Source of the DNA: Streptomyces hygroscopicus subsp. hygroscopicus
GTDB lineage: Bacteria; Actinomycetota; Actinomycetes; Streptomycetales; Streptomycetaceae
NCBI RefSeq assembly: GCF_001553455.1
Contig: NZ_BBOX01000107.1
Coordinates: 25,692 to 89,691, forward strand
DNA: 64,000 bases
Direction of reading: 5' to 3'
Part shown: piece after piece, positions 25,445 through 32,703 of the stretch
Numbering within the stretch: position 1 is the stretch's first letter
Layout of the letters: each line of letters starts with the position of its first letter
Program-made: the position numbers and the translations under genes
Notes under the pieces: model-generated
Database searches by the model: none
What the model saw: the letters and a program-made list of their open reading frames with translations, nothing else
What the model was told of the DNA's origin: nothing

Positions 25445-25659
25445 AGGCAGCACCTCCCGGCCGGACCGGGGTCCGTGACTCATGCGGAGGCAGCACCTCC
25501 CGGCCGGACCGGGGTCCGTGACTCATGCGGAGGCAGCACCTCCCGGCCGGACCGGGGTCCGTGACTCATGCGAAGGCAGCACCTCCCGGCCGGACCGGGG
25601 TCCGTGACTCATGCGGAGGCAGCACCTCCCGGCGGGACCGGGGTCCGTGACTCATGCGT
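25445..25659. repeat. Five tandem copies of a 43-bp unit
   Basis: Five head-to-tail copies of a 43-base unit start at 25445, 25488, 25531, 25574 and 25617, differing at only a few positions. Each contains cagcacctcccggccggacc and ggggtccgtgactcatgcgg. The last copy runs over the stop codon (25652-25654) of the leftward GvpU-like gene, so the array appears to be duplicated from that gene's 3' end. Copies have no spacers, so this is not a CRISPR array. Confidence 0.93.
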
Positions 25660-26026
25660 CGGAGTAACTGAAGTCGCCGACGGTCCAGGCGCTGACGTCC
25701 TTGATCGCGACGCGGTACATCCCGCCCGTCTCGGGGATACCCATGCTGCCCTGCAGAATCCGGGCGACGTGGAAGTGCAGATGGGTGGGCGGCTCGCGGC
25801 GTTCGGACCGGTCCTGCGTCCCGTCGGCGGTGAAGACGCCGGAGAAGGGGCCGAGGCGGTCCGAGTCCTCCAGGATCTCGGACACGCGCTGCCTCCACAC
25901 GGCCTCGGGAGCCAACCGTCCGGTGATGACAGCGCCGCCGGTGACCACGGTCAGGGACATCTGATTGCTCTGTTCGGACTCCACCATGGCGGCCACGTCA
26001 ACGAGCAGTTCGTCAGCGTTCGACAT
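25652..26026 (-). CDS. Small protein resembling gas-vesicle accessory protein GvpU
   Basis: 124 residues. MSNADELLVDVAAMVESEQS is followed by MSLTVVTGGAVITGRLA, which recalls the beta-strand core of GvpU-like proteins (a hydrophobic strand followed by VITG). The C-terminus has THLHFHVARILQGSMGIPE and YRVAIKDVSAWTVGDFSYS. No other gas-vesicle genes are present, so an orphan member or an unrelated small protein is possible. The ATG at 26024-26026 is chosen as the first Met of the conserved part; it has no clear ribosome site and a GTG at 26066-26068 is an alternative. Its stop codon lies inside the 43-bp repeat array. Confidence 0.55.
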   Translation of the reverse strand: MSNADELLVDVAAMVESEQSNQMSLTVVTGGAVITGRLAPEAVWRQRVSEILEDSDRLGPFSGVFTADGTQDRSERREPPTHLHFHVARILQGSMGIPETGGMYRVAIKDVSAWTVGDFSYSDA

Positions 26027-26068
26027 GAGAACCGATTTTATTCGCCGATCCGGCCGACTGGACCCCAC

Positions 26069-26600
26069 TGGACGCAGGGCCGAACCTGCCGACGCCTCCT
26101 GACGAGGTCGGGCTCCTCAACCGGCCGGACGACCATCACCCACGCCCGCCGTCATGGACCGCAGGTTCTCTCAAGCCGATGCAGGTCAAAATCTATGCTC
26201 GCCAGAGTAGACATTGGACGGTCGCATGGCTAAGGTTTCTCTCGTAGCCAGAGTCAAACGACACCCGGCAGACACGAACTGGCGGGTAGCAGTTGATGAA
26301 GTTCGCAGGTCGGTGCGGCTGTGGAGTCGCGAAGCCAGGCTGTTCACATGAGGGCGACGAGACTGACAGCCGCACCGGGCGACCAGGAGTGGACAACGCG
26401 GCAAAGAACGGAGGAAGCAGACGCCATCAGGATCGCCCGGGCAGGGAGAACCGGCCCGGGTACCGCAAGACCCCTGAAAGGGAAGGTGGTCCTCGGTCAC
26501 GCATCCACGTTCCCCGCTATGCCGCCCTTCCCGGGCGGCGTAGCGGACAACAGAAGGTCGGCACAGCAGTAGGGCCGACAGATGGTGTTGAATTTCCTTC
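26069..26600. other. GC-poor, structured segment without a convincing gene
   Basis: About 530 bases of clearly lower GC (about 55% around 26220-26280) and unusual codon content. Two short frames are coupled by ATGA: 26226-26351 (41 aa, starts MAKVSLVARVKRHPAD) and 26348-26572 (74 aa, ends GGVADNRRSAQQ). Neither has a clear ribosome site or Streptomyces codon use. A purine-rich stretch and a 14-bp hairpin (26514-26546) suggest structured RNA. Its composition suggests acquired DNA or a non-coding RNA/leader for the MerR gene. Confidence 0.4.
26514..26546 (+). terminator. 14-bp hairpin inside the GC-poor segment
   Basis: Arms 26514-26527 (CCGCTATGCCGCCC) and 26533-26546 (GGGCGGCGTAGCGG) pair with one T-G wobble around a 5-base loop. 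It could be a terminator or part of a structured RNA; no known gene ends just before it. Confidence 0.45.
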
Positions 26601-26631
26601 GGGGCCCTGGTGCATACGGCACCAGGGCCCC
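26601..26631 (+). terminator. Perfect 13-bp hairpin just upstream of the MerR gene
   Basis: GGGGCCCTGGTGC pairs with GCACCAGGGCCCC around ATACG. It ends 26 bases before the MerR start codon and just before its ribosome site, so it could be a terminator for an upstream RNA or an attenuator in the MerR leader. Confidence 0.55.
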
Positions 26632-26657
26632 TCGACGCGTTGCTCAACGAGGTGAGA

Positions 26658-26996
26658 ATGACGGCAGACAATCCGCTCAGTGGTCGCTTGGACGACGACG
26701 ACTACCCCGCCTACACCATGGGACGGGCAGCAGAGATGCTGGGGACCACGCCCGGCTTTCTCCGCGCCATCGGTGAGGCACGCCTCATCACCCCGCTCCG
26801 CTCGGAGGGCGGACACCGCCGGTACTCCCGCTACCAGCTGCGGATCGCCGCCCGCGCCCGCGAACTCGTCGACCAGGGCATGCCGATCGAGGCCGCCTGC
26901 CGCATCGTCATCCTCGAGGACCAGCTCGAAGAAGCTCAGCGCATCAACGCGGAATTCCGCCGCGCCGCGGCCGAACGGCACGAAGACGCCCCGTGA
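26658..26996 (+). CDS. Small MerR-family transcriptional regulator
   Basis: 112 residues. The N-terminal winged helix (about 17-85) shows the family features YTMGRAAEMLGTTPGFLRAI and ITPLRSEGGHRRYSRYQL. A short coiled-coil helix (IVILEDQLEEAQRINAEFRR) provides dimerisation, and there is no ligand domain. The ATG at 26658 is chosen because GAGGTGA precedes it; a GTG at 26610 would lie inside the hairpin. Short MerR proteins of this kind occur near cold-shock genes in Streptomyces, but no target is visible here. Confidence 0.85.
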   Translation: MTADNPLSGRLDDDDYPAYTMGRAAEMLGTTPGFLRAIGEARLITPLRSEGGHRRYSRYQLRIAARARELVDQGMPIEAACRIVILEDQLEEAQRINAEFRRAAAERHEDAP

Positions 26997-27404
26997 GCCG
27001 CCCCGGGCACAGCCGGTCGGCTGAGGGCCGGAGGCCGGAGGCCGGAGGCCGGAGCGCTTCGCCGTATCGGGGGCTTCGCCGTGTCGGGGGCTTCTCCGGG
27101 CCTCCGTGGAACGCCTCCGCGGGTATGGCTCACCTCACGAAAACCAGCGGGGCCACGCGTCCGTCAGTGGGGAGATCCCGTATGCGCCGACGGCGAGGCG
27201 AGCAGGCCGCCCACGTGACGTTTCGCATGTCCGCCGTCACGCATCGACGCATTGACGCATCGAGGTCCGCAAGCTGTCGAGATGGTGCTCTCCGAGGAGG
27301 AGCGCATCGCGTTGTCGCCCCGTGCCGGAGGAGGAATTCCGCAGAGGAATGAGGACTGAGCCCCGCGGCCCCCGGCCTCGGGGCGGTGTGCCAAGATCCC
27401 GGCC
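26997..27404. other. Gene-free stretch before the pyrophosphatase gene
   Basis: About 400 bases without a credible gene. A 7-base repeat (ggccgga, four copies, about 27025-27055) is followed by a run of short cgcat/gacgcat repeats near 27237-27262. The frame from about 27282 (MVLSEEERIALSPR) faintly recalls the start of IS630-type transposases, but is far too short to call. Confidence 0.4.
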
Positions 27405-27788
27405 ATGACCACACACACCCAGTTGCCGCCAGGACAGCGGTTCTTCACCAACCTCGACCGCATCTGCGCCTCCGCCCGCCTCGTCGTGGACCGCCCGAAA
27501 GACAGTCGGCACCCGCGGGCGCCCCAGGCGGTGTACCCGGTGGACTACGGCTATTTGGACGGCACGACGGGCGGCGACGGGGAGGGCGTGGACGTCTTCC
27601 GGGGCAGCGCCGAGGGTGCGGGCGTGGTCGGCGTCTTCCTCACCGCGGACCCGAACAAGCGCGACGTCGAGGTGAAGGTCCTGCTCGACTGCACCGGCGA
27701 CGAAATCGAGCGCGTCCGGCACCTGCTGGACGACGTCCTGGAGATCGGCGGCCTGCTGGTGCTACGGCAGGACTCCCAGGCGGCTTGA
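27405..27788 (+). CDS. Inorganic pyrophosphatase-like protein
   Basis: 127 residues. It resembles a small actinobacterial family annotated as inorganic pyrophosphatase: a basic motif (VDRPKDSRHPRAPQ), YPVDYGYLDGTTGGDGEGVD with the acidic cluster, and TADPNKRDVEVKVLLDCT. It is shorter than the standard 165-175-residue enzyme and the PPase signature is only partial (GDGEGVDVF), so activity is not certain. The ATG follows a weak ribosome site; the frame is well supported by GC bias. Confidence 0.7.
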   Translation: MTTHTQLPPGQRFFTNLDRICASARLVVDRPKDSRHPRAPQAVYPVDYGYLDGTTGGDGEGVDVFRGSAEGAGVVGVFLTADPNKRDVEVKVLLDCTGDEIERVRHLLDDVLEIGGLLVLRQDSQAA

Positions 27789-27821
27789 TCCGCGGTCGGC
27801 CGTTGCCCGCGTCCGCCCGAC

Positions 27822-27949
27822 GTGCCGACATGCCGACATGCTGGCGCGCTGGCGCGCCGACGTGCCGACGTGCCGACGTGCCGACGTGCTGGCGTGCTGG
27901 CGTGCTGGCGTGCCGACGTGCTGGCGTGCTGGCGTGCTGGCGTGCGTAC
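27822..27949. repeat. Sixteen-unit 8-bp tandem repeat with two alternating variants
   Basis: Sixteen consecutive octamers, mostly gtgccgac or gtgctggc, with a few atg/gcg-starting and one terminal variant. The variants occur in blocks (for example three gtgctggc, one gtgccgac, three gtgctggc). It lies between the pyrophosphatase-like gene and the deaminase gene, about 160 bases upstream of the latter. It could affect promoter spacing by slippage or be neutral. Confidence 0.93.
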
Positions 27950-28105
27950 CAGACCGCCCGGCCGCCCGGCCGGAGCCCGCCAGGAAGGTCGTGGCGCGTC
28001 ACCTCCATCGCCGCAGCCGCTGCCGCGTCGTCACCGAACGACGCGGTCCGGCATCGGCCGCACGGTGCAGTATCGTGCGCAGAACAGGTAGGCACCGGGG
28101 AGGTC

Positions 28106-29443
28106 ATGGTGGAGCCGACGGACGAACTGGTCCTGCGCGACGCGCAGTTGCGCGACCACCCGGATCCGGTCCACATCCTGGTTCGCGGCGGGCGGTTCGC
28201 CCGCATCGGCCCGGAGGCCGATACAGCGGCGGCGCGCTCCCTCGATCTGGCCGGCCGTCTGGTGATCCCGCCCTTGGTCGACGCCCACATGCACCTGGAC
28301 TCCGCGCTCACCCTGGACCCGCGCCACCCCAACCGTTCGGGCACCTTATGGGAGGGCATCGACGTCTGGGCGGCGCGCAAGGCCACCCTGACCGGGCGGG
28401 AGGTCCACGCCAACGCCCGCGAGGTGCTGCGCTGGATGGTGGCGCACGGCACCCTGCACGTGCGGTGCCACGTCGACGTCTCCACCCCCGGGCTCGACGC
28501 GCTCCGGGCGCTGCTGGACCTGCGCGAGGAAGTGCGCGGCGTCTGCGACGTGCAGTTGGTGGCCTTCCCGCAGGACGGCCTGTACGGGGACGGGCTCGCT
28601 CAGGGCGCGGACCGGGTGGCGCGGGTCCGGGAGGCCATGGCGCTCGGCTGTGACGTGGTGGGCGGCATCCCGCACTACGAGCGCACCCCAGAGCTGGGAC
28701 AGGCCCATGTGCGCACGCTGTTCGAGGTGGCGGAGGACTTCGACGCGGACATCGACATGCACTGCGACGAGACCGACGACCCCGACTCCCGGTACGCGGA
28801 GCTGGTGGCCCGTGAGACGGTCGCACGCGGCCGGCAGGGCCGCGTCGTGGTCAGCCACTGCACGGCGATGGCGGGCTACGAGCCGGCGGTGCTGGCCCGT
28901 ACCGCGGCGCTGCTGGCCGACGCCGGGGTGGGCGTGGTGGCCAACCCCTTCGTGAACGTGGTGCTCCAGGGCCGCGGCGACGCGCCCCCCGTACGGCGTG
29001 GCATGGCGCCCATCGGTCCGCTGCTGGACGCGGGCGTGACGGTGGGTCTCGGCCAGGACTCGGTCATGGACCCCTGGCTGCCGCTGGGCACCGGCGATCT
29101 GCTGGCGGTCGCCCAGCTCGGCGCGCTGCTCGGCCACCGCACCGGACACGACCAGCTGCGGGAGGTGGTCTCGCTGGTCACGGACAGCGGGGCGCGGCTG
29201 CTGCGGCTCGGCGACCGGTACGGCATCAGGGAAGGCGCGCCGGCGGACTTCGTGGTGCTGGACGCCGCCGACCCCATCGAGGCGCTGCGGCTCCTCCCGG
29301 CCCGGCTGCACGTCTTCCGCGGTGGCCGGGAGGTTGCCCGCTCCCAGCCGTCCCGGTCGGAGCTGACCGGGGACTTCGCCGCGGGCGCGGTCGACTTCGG
29401 CCGTCAGCCGGCCGCGGTCCGGGAGGCCGCCACCGAAGCGTGA
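28106..29443 (+). CDS. CodA-like cytosine deaminase with altered substrate-pocket residue
   Basis: 445-residue amidohydrolase closely resembling E. coli cytosine deaminase. Metal ligands are intact: HMH (His61, His63), HCDE (His219, with Glu222), His251 in VSHCTAM and Asp318 in GQDSVMDPWLPLGT. E. coli CodA has GHDDVFDPWYPLGT there; its Asp314 becomes Ser here (Ser319). Residue 314 variants of E. coli CodA are known to change handling of 5-substituted cytosines, so this enzyme may accept 5-hydroxymethylcytosine. GGGGAGG precedes the ATG. Codon 81 is TTA (28346-28348), a bldA-type codon. Its 3' end overlaps tenA by 40 bases in convergent orientation. It may tailor or detoxify the cluster's pyrimidine. 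Confidence 0.85.
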   Translation: MVEPTDELVLRDAQLRDHPDPVHILVRGGRFARIGPEADTAAARSLDLAGRLVIPPLVDAHMHLDSALTLDPRHPNRSGTLWEGIDVWAARKATLTGREVHANAREVLRWMVAHGTLHVRCHVDVSTPGLDALRALLDLREEVRGVCDVQLVAFPQDGLYGDGLAQGADRVARVREAMALGCDVVGGIPHYERTPELGQAHVRTLFEVAEDFDADIDMHCDETDDPDSRYAELVARETVARGRQGRVVVSHCTAMAGYEPAVLARTAALLADAGVGVVANPFVNVVLQGRGDAPPVRRGMAPIGPLLDAGVTVGLGQDSVMDPWLPLGTGDLLAVAQLGALLGHRTGHDQLREVVSLVTDSGARLLRLGDRYGIREGAPADFVVLDAADPIEALRLLPARLHVFRGGREVARSQPSRSELTGDFAAGAVDFGRQPAAVREAATEA

Positions 29444-30129
29444 GCCGCACCGCCCCCCGGCCAGGCACCCTCCAGGGTCCATGCCGCGTCGAAGACCCGC
29501 ACCTGGTGTTCGAGGCTGCGCCGGTACAGCCGTAGCAGTGCCTCCCGGTCTGCCTCGTCGCCGGGCGCCGCGGCCTCCTCCACCACGGCCGCGTGCGCGG
29601 CGCACATCTCGGTCCGGGTACGCCGCACGTACATGTCGGCCCAGCGCCGGTACGCGGGGGGACCGGGGATCTCCACCCCGCGGAACCGCTCGCCGATCAC
29701 CTCGGTGAACAGCGAGCACGGGTAGACACTCACCGCGATCTGCGGGAACGTCCCCTCGTAGGCCACCCGCACCAGGTGGTTGACGTACCCCTCGCGCGCC
29801 GGTGAGCAGGTCCAGCGGTCGTGCGGAGTGTCGTCGGGGTAGCCCAGCTCGGCCACCAAGGCGCGTTTCTCGCCCAGTTCGCTGACCGTGGACAGGTCGT
29901 CGAGCACATGCGCGGCGGCCTTCGCCCACGGGTGGCCGACCGGTGCCTTGGCGATGCCGAGCGCGAGCGCGCGATTGAATTCGGCGACGTGCGGGCCGTC
30001 ATCGAGCTGGAAGAACACGAACTGCTCGGTGCCGAGGCGGCCCGCGGCCATCGCTTCGATCCAGGGGTGGTGGCGGTAGGCGTCCCAGACATCCGCGCAC
30101 CGGGTCCGGCAGTCGTCGAGAAAGGTCAC
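29404..30129 (-). CDS. TenA-like thiaminase II / aminopyrimidine aminohydrolase
   Basis: 241 residues, all-helical TenA/THI-4 fold. Thiaminase II hydrolyses aminomethyl-pyrimidine (or thiamin) to hydroxymethyl-pyrimidine in thiamin salvage. The Cys in VSVYPCSLFTEVIGERF corresponds to the TenA nucleophile, and an acidic C-terminal segment (LEHQVRVFDAAWTLEGAWP) fits the second catalytic region. The GTG at 30127-30129 overlaps the preceding gene's stop by 4 bases (GTGA) with GGGAG upstream. It is the last gene of the leftward pyrimidine operon and overlaps the deaminase gene from the other side by 40 bases. Confidence 0.82.
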   Translation of the reverse strand: MTFLDDCRTRCADVWDAYRHHPWIEAMAAGRLGTEQFVFFQLDDGPHVAEFNRALALGIAKAPVGHPWAKAAAHVLDDLSTVSELGEKRALVAELGYPDDTPHDRWTCSPAREGYVNHLVRVAYEGTFPQIAVSVYPCSLFTEVIGERFRGVEIPGPPAYRRWADMYVRRTRTEMCAAHAAVVEEAAAPGDEADREALLRLYRRSLEHQVRVFDAAWTLEGAWPGGGAAHASVAASRTAAG

Positions 30130-31259
30130 GTGCTGCTCCCTTCGCGGCGCGCTCCGGCGCCGTCGTCACTGCTCCATCGGCCGAAGGCGAACGGCGTGCG
30201 CGAGGATGTCTCCTGACGGCCCGTCATCGCTTCGGCCGCGCCCTCGGTGATCAGGTCGGCGACCAGCTCGGCGGAGCCCGGCCCGGCGATGAACCCCTCC
30301 CCGGCATGCCCGAAGCAGCCGTACAGGCCGGGCTCGACGCGGTCGGCCACCGGCAGCCGGTCGGGCAGGCACGGGCGTACTCCGGAACGCTGGGCCACCA
30401 CACGCAGCGCCCCCGCCGCGGGCACCAGACGCGCCGCCCGGCGCATGATCGCCTCCGGGAGCCCGGCCGGTCCGGGGTGTTCCGCCGGGTGCCAGGAACC
30501 GCCGACGACCAGCTGCCCGGACGGCATCTGGTGCGCCAGCAGCGCCACCGAGCCGGGCCGCCCGATCACCGCCTCGGCCAGCACGTGGCGCAGCGCGAAC
30601 GGAGCGGGTTCGGTGACCACGACGGTGCCGCGGACACCGGCCAGCGGCACCCGGTGGCCGAGCGGCGCCAGCAGGTCGCGGGTGCCGAGGCCGGCCGCCA
30701 GGAGCACGTACGGCGAGTCAAACCGGGTGCCGTCGGGGCACCGCACCGACCATCCGGCGCCGTCCCGCGCCAGGCGGACCGCGCCGCACCCGGCGTTGAT
30801 CACGGCACCGGCGCGGCGGGCGGCGGTGGCGAGGTGATCCAGGACCGCGGCCGGCTCCAGCCGCCGGCCCTCGGCCATCAGCCGCCCGGCCGCGAGGCCG
30901 TCCCCGAGGGCCGGCTCCGCTGCCCGCAGCGCCGCGCCGGTCAGCATCCGGCCCTCCTCGGCCGCCTGACGCATCGCCAGCTCGCCGGGGTCGTCGGCGG
31001 CCAGCACCAGGGTTCCGACGGGCTCCTCGTCCCACCACATGCCGGTCTGCCGGGACAACTCGGCATACAGCTTCAGGCTCCGCCGCCACAGGGGGGCGAG
31101 CACCGTCGCGGGCGGTACCAGCTCGCCCTGGGCGGCGTGCGAGGCGCCGCCGCCCACCGGACCGGCGTCGACCACCGTGACGGACGCGCCACGCCGGGCC
31201 AGCAGCCACGCCGCGGACAGGCCGACGACACCCGCTCCGACCACCGTCACGTCGCTCAT
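30126..31259 (-). CDS. FAD-dependent oxidase, ThiO/DAO family
   Basis: 377 residues with an N-terminal dinucleotide fold (VTVVGAGVVGLSAAWLLARRG) and the C-terminal DAO motif GCFGHAGEGFIAGPGSAELV. In thiamin pathways ThiO oxidises glycine to dehydroglycine for thiazole synthesis. No thiG, thiS or thiF is here, so it may instead oxidise an amino group on a cluster intermediate. The ATG overlaps the upstream gene's stop (ATGA). Related D-amino acid dehydrogenases are the main alternative. Confidence 0.78.
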   Translation of the reverse strand: MSDVTVVGAGVVGLSAAWLLARRGASVTVVDAGPVGGGASHAAQGELVPPATVLAPLWRRSLKLYAELSRQTGMWWDEEPVGTLVLAADDPGELAMRQAAEEGRMLTGAALRAAEPALGDGLAAGRLMAEGRRLEPAAVLDHLATAARRAGAVINAGCGAVRLARDGAGWSVRCPDGTRFDSPYVLLAAGLGTRDLLAPLGHRVPLAGVRGTVVVTEPAPFALRHVLAEAVIGRPGSVALLAHQMPSGQLVVGGSWHPAEHPGPAGLPEAIMRRAARLVPAAGALRVVAQRSGVRPCLPDRLPVADRVEPGLYGCFGHAGEGFIAGPGSAELVADLITEGAAEAMTGRQETSSRTPFAFGRWSSDDGAGARREGSST

Positions 31260-32182
31260 GCCGGTCTCCCCCGGTCCCCTCCGACGACGGCCGCGCCGAC
31301 TGCCACGGCGGCGCCGGTGTCAGTGGCGGCGCCGGTGTCAGTGGCGGCGCCGGTGTCAGTGGCGGCGCCGGTGGCGGTTTCAGTGTCAGTGGCGGTGGCG
31401 GTCAGCAGGTCCACCGGGTGCCGGTCCCGCCCGATGTCCACGGCCCCGTTCGCCACCCCGGCCGCGACCGCCCGGTGGGCCAGTTCAGCGGCCCGGGGCA
31501 GCGGGACGCCGCGCGCCAGGAACGCGGTGAGCAGTGCCGAGTGGGCGCACCCCGCGCCGTGTTCGCACCCGGTGGCGTGGCGTGGCCCGGGCACGGCCCG
31601 GTGGCGTCGGCCGTCGAACAGCCAGTCGCCGCCGCCGGGGACGTCCGTGATGACCACGGCGCGGGCCCCCCGGCGGACCAGCGCCCCGGCCAGCACCGCC
31701 GGGTCCGTCTCGTCGGTGAGGCCGGTCAGCCGACGCGCCTCGGCGAAGTTGGGGGTGGTCACCGCCGCCATCGGCAGCAGCCGCTCGCAGAGGGCGTCGA
31801 CGGCATCGTTGCCGCCGCTCAGGCCCGAGCCGGCCGCCGTGACGAGCACCGGGTCGACGACGAGCGGCGCGGACATCCCGGCCAGCCGGTCGGCGACCAG
31901 ATGCATCAGCGCCGCACTCCAGGTGGTGCCGACCTTGACGCCGTCCGCTCCGATGTCGGTCAGCACCGTGTCGAGCTGGGCGGCGACCAGGTCCAGGTCG
32001 ACCGGGGCGCTGGCGATGACCCCGGCGGGGCTCTGCGCGGTGACCCCCACCAGCACCGTGGCACCGTAGGCTCCGACCGAGGCGAACGCCTTCAGATCGC
32101 CCTGGATGCCCGCCCCGCCGCTGGAGTCGGAGGACCCGATGGTCAGGCAGCGGGTGCGGCGCGGCGGCCGGGGCGCGGTCAC
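31256..32182 (-). CDS. ThiD-like hydroxymethylpyrimidine (phosphate) kinase
   Basis: 308 residues of the ribokinase-like ThiD family: IGSSDSSGGAGIQGDLKAF at the N-terminus, then ADGVKVGTTW, VVDPVLVTAAGSGL and the GCEHGAGCAHSALLTAFLA region near the catalytic loop. Typical ThiD has a GTGCTLS motif; here the equivalent reads EHGAGCAHS, so the phosphate-binding loop differs. It probably phosphorylates a hydroxymethyl-pyrimidine. The C-terminal tail is TDTGAA repeats from an 18-bp DNA repeat. The GTG start overlaps the upstream gene's stop (4 bp). Confidence 0.8.
   Translation of the reverse strand: MTAPRPPRRTRCLTIGSSDSSGGAGIQGDLKAFASVGAYGATVLVGVTAQSPAGVIASAPVDLDLVAAQLDTVLTDIGADGVKVGTTWSAALMHLVADRLAGMSAPLVVDPVLVTAAGSGLSGGNDAVDALCERLLPMAAVTTPNFAEARRLTGLTDETDPAVLAGALVRRGARAVVITDVPGGGDWLFDGRRHRAVPGPRHATGCEHGAGCAHSALLTAFLARGVPLPRAAELAHRAVAAGVANGAVDIGRDRHPVDLLTATATDTETATGAATDTGAATDTGAATDTGAAVAVGAAVVGGDRGRPA
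31308..31361. repeat. Three 18-bp repeats encoding the TDTGAA tail of ThiD
   Basis: Three perfect copies of the unit gcggcgccggtgtcagtg, plus degenerate partial copies to about 31400. They encode a repetitive Thr/Asp/Gly/Ala tail beyond the ThiD fold and probably vary in number between strains. Confidence 0.85.
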
Positions 32183-32703
32183 GGGTGGCCGGCCGTCGCG
32201 GGCGCCGCGGTACTGGCGGGCGGCAGCAGCGCGGCGACCTCCGCGGCCACCTGCTCGGGGAAGTCCGGGTCCGGGCGGTACTCGAGCAGCTTGACGGTGG
32301 ACACCACGGTGAGCCCGGTGACGAGCGCCGCGTGCCGGGCTCCGGGCTCCAGCAGGATCACGGTGGGCCGGCCGAGCGCGGTGGCCCAGCCGAGTTCCAC
32401 GTGCGTGCCCGGCGAGGCGGGGTCACCGGGGAAGGCGACGAACACGTCGCACTCGCGCATCCACGCGAAGTCGCGGCGGGTGCACTCGACGTCGGAGACC
32501 TCGTTCAGCCCCCAGCCCTCGGTGCGGTGCGCGTTGAGCACGCGCCATCCGCGAGCCGCGAAGGCGTCGGCGAGGGACTCGTAGCGGTGCCGCGCGGCCT
32601 CGGGCACGGCGCCGGTGGCCGGGTCGACCAGGGCCTTGAAGGGGCCGCCGAGGAACACGGTGGCCATCCCTCCGACCGGGGCGGGGGAGTCAGCGAGCGG
32701 CAT
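32179..32703 (-). CDS. MilB/BcmB-like CMP (hydroxymethyl-CMP) N-glycosidase
   Basis: 174 residues of the nucleoside 2-deoxyribosyltransferase superfamily. The P-loop-like start VFLGGPFKALVDP and the catalytic segment SPGTHVELGWATALGRP are conserved, with Glu103 as the expected nucleophile. In mildiomycin (MilB) and bacimethrin pathways such enzymes cleave 5-hydroxymethyl-CMP to 5-hydroxymethylcytosine. Its direct coupling to the CMP-hydroxymethylase-like gene upstream (14-base overlap) supports that role. A generic deoxyribosyltransferase is the alternative. Confidence 0.75.
   Translation of the reverse strand: MPLADSPAPVGGMATVFLGGPFKALVDPATGAVPEAARHRYESLADAFAARGWRVLNAHRTEGWGLNEVSDVECTRRDFAWMRECDVFVAFPGDPASPGTHVELGWATALGRPTVILLEPGARHAALVTGLTVVSTVKLLEYRPDPDFPEQVAAEVAALLPPASTAAPATAGHP

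Noticed and set aside
25445..25659. CRISPR-like array
   Set aside because: The 43-bp units are directly adjacent with no spacers and there are no cas genes.
26069..26600. Group II intron or reverse transcriptase remnant
   Set aside because: The purine-rich text is suggestive, but no domain V-like hairpin and no reverse-transcriptase motif were found.
27282..27352. Remnant of an IS630-type transposase (MVLSEEERIALSPR)
   Set aside because: Only about 20 residues with weak similarity, no inverted repeats and no further domain pieces.
29404..32182. Ordinary thiamin biosynthesis operon
   Set aside because: thiC, thiE, thiG and thiS are absent and no TPP riboswitch-like sequence is visible, while CMP-modifying enzymes are present.
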